Below are positions 6,723 to 10,831 of a stretch of DNA of 10,831 nt, piece by piece. Each line of letters opens with the position of its first letter. Within the stretch, counting starts at the first letter, position 1. Position numbers and translations under genes: made by a program. The stretch comes from an uncultured Lachnospiraceae bacterium (lineage in GTDB: Bacteria; Bacillota; Clostridia; Lachnospirales; Lachnospiraceae): the NCBI GenBank assembly GCA_947175305.1, contig CAMWMO010000010.1:1-10831 (forward strand), read 5' to 3'. The notes under the pieces were generated by a model. That model had not been told where the DNA came from, did not search any database, and saw nothing but the letters and a program-made list of their open reading frames with translations.

Positions 6723-8069
6723 TTAGATACTTTGTTCAATCTTGCGTTCATTGTAAAAGAGGAATATGACGCCGCCCAGCACGCAGAACAATGCCGCGCC
6801 GAAGGCTGCTATGCGATAACCCAGGCCGGTGGAGGTTCCGATGGTGGAAACTGCCGTAAATAACAGCATGGAAAGGCTCTGCCCCAGCTTAAATGCAAAG
6901 GTTCTGGAGGCGTAGAACATGCCCTCTCTGTTGCTGCCTGTGCGGTTGGCATCGCTCTGGGCGATATCGGCAACCACTGCCTGGGGAAGGATGCCGAATA
7001 CAGCCATCGGCAGGGAAGCTGTTACCATCAGAATATATCCCTGTACACTGGCGGGAACCGGCAGAGCCTGTCCAAGGAATCCGGTATACAGATAGGACAG
7101 GGCAAAGATCGCAAAGGCCGCCAGGATCAGCTTCTTTTTTCCCAGTTTGGGAGCCAGCTTGTTGATTGGGATATAAAAAACCAGCGAAAGAGCGGTCATG
7201 CCCACAAAATAAATGGTCGTCATGGTCTCCGGCAGCTTTAAGAGGCTGGTCACGAAGAAAGGCAGCCCTGTCTGGAACATGGTGATGGCGATCCAGTACA
7301 AGATATCGGAGCCCACAAATTTCCGAAATTCCTTATTTCGGAAGGTGGAGACAAGGGAGGAAAATGCCGTGTCCTGAGAGGGAACGGTATTTACATATTC
7401 CTTCTCGTTGATAGTCCAGACCGGTATCTGCATACAGACAAAGGCGATGACCGCCATGACTGCAAATGTCACCCGGATCGCATTGACCCGTCCGAATGCG
7501 GGAATCAGCGTCCCCCAGATCACGGGAGCCAGATAAGCCACAGCCGTTCCTGCGATAAAGGTAAAGGAGATCACGGTAGAAATATTCAGGCGTTCCCGCT
7601 GGTCATGCCCAAGCTCCGGGATCAGGGCATTGTAGGGCGTGCAGTATGCCGTAATCGACAGATAATATGCCATGACCATCGCAAACAGAAAAGCCGCGTT
7701 GATCCAGCTGTTTTCGTTTACCGGAGACCAGAATACAAGCACCGTGGAGAGTGCCAGCGGCAGGGATGCCCATTTTAAGAAGGGGATCCGTCTGCCCTTT
7801 TCTGAGGTGCAGCGGTCTGATAAGGAAGCGATCCACGGATCGGTAAAGGCGTCAAAAAGCCGTCCGAAGGCCGTAATGCCGCCGATCAGGGTAAAGATGC
7901 CGAAGATGACCAGTCCCTGAGGGACAAAAAGGATCTGCCCCTGTGCGATCGATGCCTCATCGGGCTGATAGAAATAGACCAGCCAGTTGGAAATCAGGCC
8001 GGACAACAGGGACCAGCCGAATTGTCCGGTGGCAAAAAGCCATATTTTTTGTGTGGATAGTGATTTCAT
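6723..8069 (-). CDS. GPH/MelB-type cation symporter (MFS_2 family)
   Basis: This 448-residue integral membrane protein has about 12 hydrophobic segments. It is a member of the glycoside-pentoside-hexuronide:cation symporter family (MFS_2). Diagnostic features are R-L-F-D-A-F-T-D-P (residues 70-78), whose Asp73 and Asp77 match the D-x-x-x-D-P cation-site pair of MelB. Others are S-L-S-D-R (82-86), G-R-R-I-P-F (92-97), P-Y-N-A-L-I-P-E-L (145-153), and the cytoplasmic loop D-I-A-x-x-D-A-N-R-T-G-x-x-R-E-G-M-F-Y (368-386). The length is normal for the family. The start is supported by AAAGGAG about 7 nt upstream. It is the first gene of a two-gene minus-strand operon with a lysophospholipase-like hydrolase. 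Family substrates are mostly sugars and glycosides coupled to Na+ or H+. The animal lysolipid carrier MFSD2A belongs to the same superfamily branch, so a lysolipid substrate is possible but unproven. Confidence 0.92.
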   Translation of the reverse strand: MKSLSTQKIWLFATGQFGWSLLSGLISNWLVYFYQPDEASIAQGQILFVPQGLVIFGIFTLIGGITAFGRLFDAFTDPWIASLSDRCTSEKGRRIPFLKWASLPLALSTVLVFWSPVNENSWINAAFLFAMVMAYYLSITAYCTPYNALIPELGHDQRERLNISTVISFTFIAGTAVAYLAPVIWGTLIPAFGRVNAIRVTFAVMAVIAFVCMQIPVWTINEKEYVNTVPSQDTAFSSLVSTFRNKEFRKFVGSDILYWIAITMFQTGLPFFVTSLLKLPETMTTIYFVGMTALSLVFYIPINKLAPKLGKKKLILAAFAIFALSYLYTGFLGQALPVPASVQGYILMVTASLPMAVFGILPQAVVADIAQSDANRTGSNREGMFYASRTFAFKLGQSLSMLLFTAVSTIGTSTGLGYRIAAFGAALFCVLGGVIFLFYNERKIEQSI

Positions 8070-8073
8070 TGCA

Positions 8074-8084
8074 ATGCTCCTTTT
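8074..8084 (-). promoter_or_regulatory. Ribosome binding site of the transporter gene
   Basis: On the minus strand, AAAAAAGGAGC precedes the ATG at 8067-8069 with a spacing of about 7 nt. This strong match to the anti-SD fixes the start of the 448-residue product. Confidence 0.8.
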
Positions 8085-8100
8085 TTGATTGATAGTGTTT

Positions 8101-8169
8101 GTTATATCATAAGATTTTCTGTTCTGATCAAATTAATGTTACTATCATATTTTTTCTGAGAATTGTCAA
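8101..8169 (-). promoter_or_regulatory. Candidate promoter(s) of the transporter-hydrolase operon
   Basis: On the minus strand, TTGACA (8164-8169) is a perfect -35 box. A weak -10 GATAGT lies at 17 nt (8141-8146), and a better TATGAT lies too close, at 14 nt (8144-8149). Exactly 38 bp downstream, TTGATC (8126-8131) is followed by TATGAT at 14 nt (8106-8111) or TATAAC at 19 nt (8101-8106). Either could serve; none has ideal spacing. The region is AT-rich and lies between divergently transcribed genes. Confidence 0.4.
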
Positions 8170-8193
8170 GTGTAATCATTCCTGTATGAGGCT

Positions 8194-8227
8194 CTTTTTG
8201 TGTGCTTTTTGTGTATCGCTTTTGTAT
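8194..8227. repeat. Short direct repeat CTTTTTGTGT x2 plus a degenerate third copy
   Basis: CTTTTTGTGT occurs at 8194-8203 and 8205-8214, a period of 11 bp. A shorter relative, CTTTTGTAT, follows at 8219-8227, directly abutting the -35 box of the trpB2 promoter. Helical-turn spacing and position suit an operator or an upstream promoter element, but the T-rich composition also allows chance occurrence. Confidence 0.5.
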
Positions 8228-8228
8228 A

Positions 8229-8257
8229 TTGATTTTTCCCCTGTTTTTTCATATAAT
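8229..8257 (+). promoter_or_regulatory. Sigma-A-type promoter of trpB2
   Basis: TTGATT (8229-8234) and a perfect TATAAT (8252-8257) are separated by exactly 17 nt. Transcription would begin near 8264, leaving a leader of about 45 nt. That is too short for a T-box or a trp leader peptide with attenuator, so regulation by those mechanisms is not indicated. Upstream sits a run of near-identical CTTTTTGTGT units that may act as an UP element or operator. Confidence 0.8.
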
Positions 8258-8298
8258 TTTATAGGTATACTAAGTGATAGAAGACAAACAAAAAAGTG

Positions 8299-8303
8299 AG
8301 GAG
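8299..8303 (+). promoter_or_regulatory. Ribosome binding site of trpB2
   Basis: AGGAG lies 6 nt before the ATG at 8310 within GTGAGGAGTAAAAA. It supports this start rather than internal methionines. Confidence 0.85.
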
Positions 8304-8309
8304 TAAAAA

Positions 8310-9689
8310 ATGGCAGAGAAAACAATACCCTATAAGATATATCTGGAAGAGCAGGAGATGCCCAGACAGTGGTACAATGTCCGGGCGGATATGAAGAATA
8401 AACCGGCGCCGCTGTTAAATCCGGGCACGTTACAGCCCATGACCTTCGAAGAGCTGCAGGGCGTATTCTGCGATGAACTGGTGAAGCAGGAGCTGAACGA
8501 TACGGATGCCTATATCGACATTCCACAGGAGATTCAGGATTTCTACAAGATGTATCGTCCGTCGCCTCTGGTGAGGGCTTACTGTTTGGAAAAGAAGCTG
8601 GATACCCCGGCGAAGATCTACTATAAATTTGAAGGAAATAATACCAGCGGAAGTCATAAGCTCAATTCCGCTATCGCGCAGGCATACTATGCGAAGCAGC
8701 AAGGCCTGAAGGGCGTTACTACAGAGACCGGCGCGGGCCAGTGGGGAACGGCGCTCTCTATGGCGTGTTCCTACTTTGATTTGGACTGCCATGTCTATAT
8801 GGTGAAGGTATCCTATGAGCAGAAGCCCTTCCGTCGTGAGGTGATGCGCACCTACGGGGCACAGGTGACGCCGTCTCCCTCCGATACCACGAATGTGGGA
8901 CGTAAGATTCTGGAGGAGTTCCCCGGCACCACGGGCAGCCTGGGCTGTGCGATCTCCGAGGCAGTGGAGGCAGCCACCAGCAAGGAGGGTTACCGCTATG
9001 TGCTGGGAAGCGTTCTGTCTCAGGTATTGCTGCATCAGTCCATTATCGGTGAGGAGACGAAAGCAGCGCTTCAAAAATATGACATTAAGCCGGACATGAT
9101 CATCGGCTGTGCTGGCGGCGGTTCTAATCTGGGAGGCCTGATCTCTCCGTTTGTGGGAGAAAAGCTGCGCGGCGAGGCGGATTATCGGATTATCGCGGTG
9201 GAGCCTGCTTCCTGCCCGAGTCTGACGAGAGGTAAATATGTATATGATTTCTGTGACACTGGCAAGGTTTGTCCGCTGGCGAAGATGTACACGCTGGGCA
9301 GCGGATTTATTCCGGCACCGAACCATGCGGGCGGCCTGCGGTATCACGGCATGAGTTCCGTTGTCTCCCAGCTGTACCACGACGGGCTGATTGAGGCCAC
9401 CAGCGTGGAGCAGACTGCGGTATTTAAAGCGGCGGAGGAATTTGCAAGGGTAGAAGGCATCCTGCCGGCACCGGAGAGCGCTCATGCGATCCGGGTTGCC
9501 ATAGATGAGGCGCTGAAATGCAAGGAGACCGGCGAGGAGAAGACGATCGTCTTCGGCCTGACCGGAACGGGATATTTCGATATGGTAGCCTACGGCAAGT
9601 TCCATGACGGGGAGATGAGTGATTATATTCCCACGGACGCGGATCTGGAGAAAGGGTTTGCAGGGCTCCCCAACGTACCGGAGAAGTGA
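8310..9689 (+). CDS. trpB: TrpB2-type tryptophan synthase beta chain (PLP-dependent)
   Basis: This 459-residue cytoplasmic enzyme condenses indole with L-serine (or O-phosphoserine in some TrpB2 members) to tryptophan. The long form, with its extended N-terminus and Y-R-P-S-P-L at 82-87, identifies the TrpB2 subfamily rather than the roughly 400-residue TrpB1 that pairs with TrpA. Key residues are present: PLP-binding Lys117 in G-S-H-K-L-N-S-A, catalytic Glu139 in T-E-T-G-A-G-Q-W-G, the PLP-phosphate loop G-C-A-G-G-G-S-N (266-273), E-G-I-L-P-A-P-E-S-A-H-A (382-393), and G-L-T-G-T-G-Y-F-D (416-424). It has its own promoter, and no trpA or other trp gene adjoins it. This fits an indole-salvage role, useful in the gut where other bacteria release indole. 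That role is inference; the family call is secure. It starts with good RBS support and is followed by a hairpin terminator. Confidence 0.96.
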   Translation: MAEKTIPYKIYLEEQEMPRQWYNVRADMKNKPAPLLNPGTLQPMTFEELQGVFCDELVKQELNDTDAYIDIPQEIQDFYKMYRPSPLVRAYCLEKKLDTPAKIYYKFEGNNTSGSHKLNSAIAQAYYAKQQGLKGVTTETGAGQWGTALSMACSYFDLDCHVYMVKVSYEQKPFRREVMRTYGAQVTPSPSDTTNVGRKILEEFPGTTGSLGCAISEAVEAATSKEGYRYVLGSVLSQVLLHQSIIGEETKAALQKYDIKPDMIIGCAGGGSNLGGLISPFVGEKLRGEADYRIIAVEPASCPSLTRGKYVYDFCDTGKVCPLAKMYTLGSGFIPAPNHAGGLRYHGMSSVVSQLYHDGLIEATSVEQTAVFKAAEEFARVEGILPAPESAHAIRVAIDEALKCKETGEEKTIVFGLTGTGYFDMVAYGKFHDGEMSDYIPTDADLEKGFAGLPNVPEK

Positions 9690-9720
9690 CAGCATTCACA
9701 GGAATGGATATAGAATATAT

Positions 9721-9754
9721 GAAAGAGAAGATCGCAGGGTCTTCTCTTTCTTTT
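9721..9754 (+). terminator. Hairpin and T-tract between trpB2 and sbcD
   Basis: GAAAGAGAAGA (9721-9731) pairs perfectly with TCTTCTCTTTC (9740-9750) across an 8-nt loop, followed by TTTT at 9751-9754. The stem is AT-rich and the T-tract short, so termination may be partial. The sbcD ribosome binding site begins 2 nt later, so read-through from the trpB2 promoter could supply sbcD transcription; I see no other convincing promoter in the 78-nt gap. Confidence 0.75.
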
Positions 9755-9755
9755 C

Positions 9756-9760
9756 AGGAG
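9756..9760 (+). promoter_or_regulatory. Ribosome binding site of sbcD
   Basis: AGGAG is followed by AGAGAAA and the ATG at 9768, giving 7-nt spacing. It lies directly after the terminator-like T-tract and could be partly masked by pairing of AGAGA with the upstream TCTCT. Confidence 0.75.
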
Positions 9761-9767
9761 AGAGAAA

Positions 9768-10831
9768 ATGAAATTCTTGCATTTATCAGACCTACATTTT
9801 GGGAAGTCTTTATATGGCGTCTCTCTGATCGATAACAAGGATCAGGAATATTGGACAGAACGTTTTCTGGAAAAGGTAGAAGCATTGCAGCCGGATGCGA
9901 TCGTCATAGCCGGCGATATTTATGATAGGAGCGCGCCCTCCGGGGAAGCGGTGGAACTGTTTGGCAGCCTTTTGAGCCGTCTGGAGCAGATGCAGATTCC
10001 GGTCATGATGATCTCCGGCAATCATGACTCCGGACAGAGGCTTGCTTTTGCCGGTGATATCCTGGCGAAACAGAATGTGTACATAGCAGGGAGCGTGGAC
10101 AAGGAGCTTTGTCATGTGACATTGCAGGAGAAGGACGGTTCGGGGGAGGTGACCTTCTGGCTGATGCCCTATCTGTTTCCGGCGATCGTGGCGCAGAAAC
10201 TGGAGGATGATTCCATCGGAGATTATGAGACCGCGGTGAGAAGGCTTCTGGAACAGCAGGGGATCGACTTTTCTAAAAGGAATGTACTGGTGGCCCACCA
10301 GAATATTACGGCGGACGGCAGGGAGGCGGAAAGAGGAGGCTCTGAGTCGATGGTCGGCGGCGTAGGCCAGATCGATTACCGGGTTTTCGACGGGTTTGAT
10401 TATGTGGCGCTGGGGCATATTCATGCCTCCTATCATGTGGGTCGCAGGGAGGTGCGCTATGCAGGGTCTCCGCTGTGCTATCATTTTAATGAGACGAGAC
10501 AGCCGCAAAAGGGGCCGCTGCTTGTGGAGCTGGGAGAGAAGAATACGGAAGTCAGAGTGCAGCCGCAGATCATAGAACCTCTGCACCCTATGCGGGAGAT
10601 CAAAGGTACTTTCGAGGAGATTCGGGAAGCGGTGGAAGGCGGCCGTGAAAGGGGAGAATATCTGAGGATCGTGGTGACAGACCGGGGGATCACGCCGGAA
10701 ATTTCAGATTTTTTGAGAGAATTGTTTCGCAAGCGTGACAGCGTGGTGATGGAATTGCTCTCCGAATACCGGGAATTTGGCAATATGGATGATGGTTCTG
10801 ACAGATCAGGGAGCGTGGAGAAGAGTATAGA
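9768..10831 (+). CDS. sbcD: Exonuclease subunit SbcD (3' end outside window)
   Basis: The frame is open from the ATG at 9768 to the right edge: 354 complete codons, with no stop. The product is the Mre11-type metallophosphoesterase of the SbcCD complex, a Mn2+-dependent nuclease that, with the SbcC ATPase, opens hairpins and processes DNA ends. All phosphodiesterase motifs are present: D-L-H (Asp8, His10), G-D-I-Y-D (Asp50), G-N-H-D (Asn85, His86), A-H-Q (His177) and G-H-I-H (His217, His219). The Y-A-G-S-P-L motif (231-236) that follows in SbcD/Mre11 proteins is also there. The capping domain follows from about residue 265. Family members are about 380-400 residues, so only a few tens of residues are missing. 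sbcC is expected immediately downstream. The start is supported by AGGAG at 7 nt. Confidence 0.96.
   Translation, partial: MKFLHLSDLHFGKSLYGVSLIDNKDQEYWTERFLEKVEALQPDAIVIAGDIYDRSAPSGEAVELFGSLLSRLEQMQIPVMMISGNHDSGQRLAFAGDILAKQNVYIAGSVDKELCHVTLQEKDGSGEVTFWLMPYLFPAIVAQKLEDDSIGDYETAVRRLLEQQGIDFSKRNVLVAHQNITADGREAERGGSESMVGGVGQIDYRVFDGFDYVALGHIHASYHVGRREVRYAGSPLCYHFNETRQPQKGPLLVELGEKNTEVRVQPQIIEPLHPMREIKGTFEEIREAVEGGRERGEYLRIVVTDRGITPEISDFLRELFRKRDSVVMELLSEYREFGNMDDGSDRSGSVEKSI

Noticed and set aside
8099..8299. 66-codon plus-strand frame in the divergent promoter region
   Set aside because: It overlaps both promoter regions including the TATAAT of trpB2, has no Shine-Dalgarno, and its hydrophobic product simply reflects the T-rich DNA.
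8258..8309. T-box, trp leader peptide or riboswitch before trpB2
   Set aside because: The predicted leader is only about 45 nt, with no Trp codon run, no T-box motif and no terminator hairpin.
8430..9695. 421-codon open frame on the minus strand antisense to trpB2
   Set aside because: It lies wholly opposite a clearly recognised TrpB2 gene, its translation is rich in Arg, Leu and His with no recognisable domain, and it arises from the codon bias of the real gene.
9810..10586. 258-codon minus-strand open frame antisense to sbcD
   Set aside because: SbcD motifs are complete on the plus strand; the antisense product has shadow-like composition and no ribosome binding site or domain.

Overview
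The window looks like chromosome of a gut-type, low- to mid-GC Firmicute, most likely a Lachnospiraceae member. The reasons are strong AGGAG-type ribosome binding sites, sigma-A-like promoters, and a very large secreted protein built from Fn3, FIVAR, Big_2 and 'YTGKAI...GKGNYxG' repeat modules, an architecture typical of that family. This assignment is inference. There are no RNA genes, mobile elements or CRISPR arrays that I can support.

Layout. (1) Positions 1-5593, plus strand: the 3' 1,863 codons of a giant extracellular protein whose start lies left of the window. Its order is two Fn3-like domains, a large pectate-lyase-like beta-helix region that appears to be two tandem helices, FIVAR-FIVAR-Big_2-FIVAR-FIVAR, seven Ig-like repeats, and a short aromatic C-terminal tail with no LPXTG. 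A strong rho-independent terminator follows. (2) Positions 5721-8069, minus strand: a two-gene operon with a GPH/MelB-type (MFS_2) transporter first and a lysophospholipase-like alpha/beta hydrolase 15 nt downstream. (3) Positions 8070-8309: a 240-nt AT-rich divergent promoter region. (4) Positions 8310-9689, plus strand: a stand-alone TrpB2-type tryptophan synthase beta chain, not paired with trpA. (5) Positions 9721-9754: a hairpin with a T-tract. (6) From 9768 to the right edge, plus strand: the first 354 codons of SbcD, the nuclease subunit of SbcCD; sbcC would be expected just outside.

How the genes relate. The surface protein is a candidate glycan-active enzyme. Its beta-helix matches, from memory, a widespread family usually misannotated as 'coagulation factor 5/8 type' or 'adenylyl cyclase', for which I know no settled activity. 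The transporter and hydrolase probably act as a pair, importing a small molecule or ester and then cleaving it. TrpB2 may make tryptophan from scavenged indole, and SbcD is DNA-repair housekeeping. I see no direct functional link between the three blocks and no defence system. The most promising subjects for new biology are the double beta-helix protein and the transporter/hydrolase pair.
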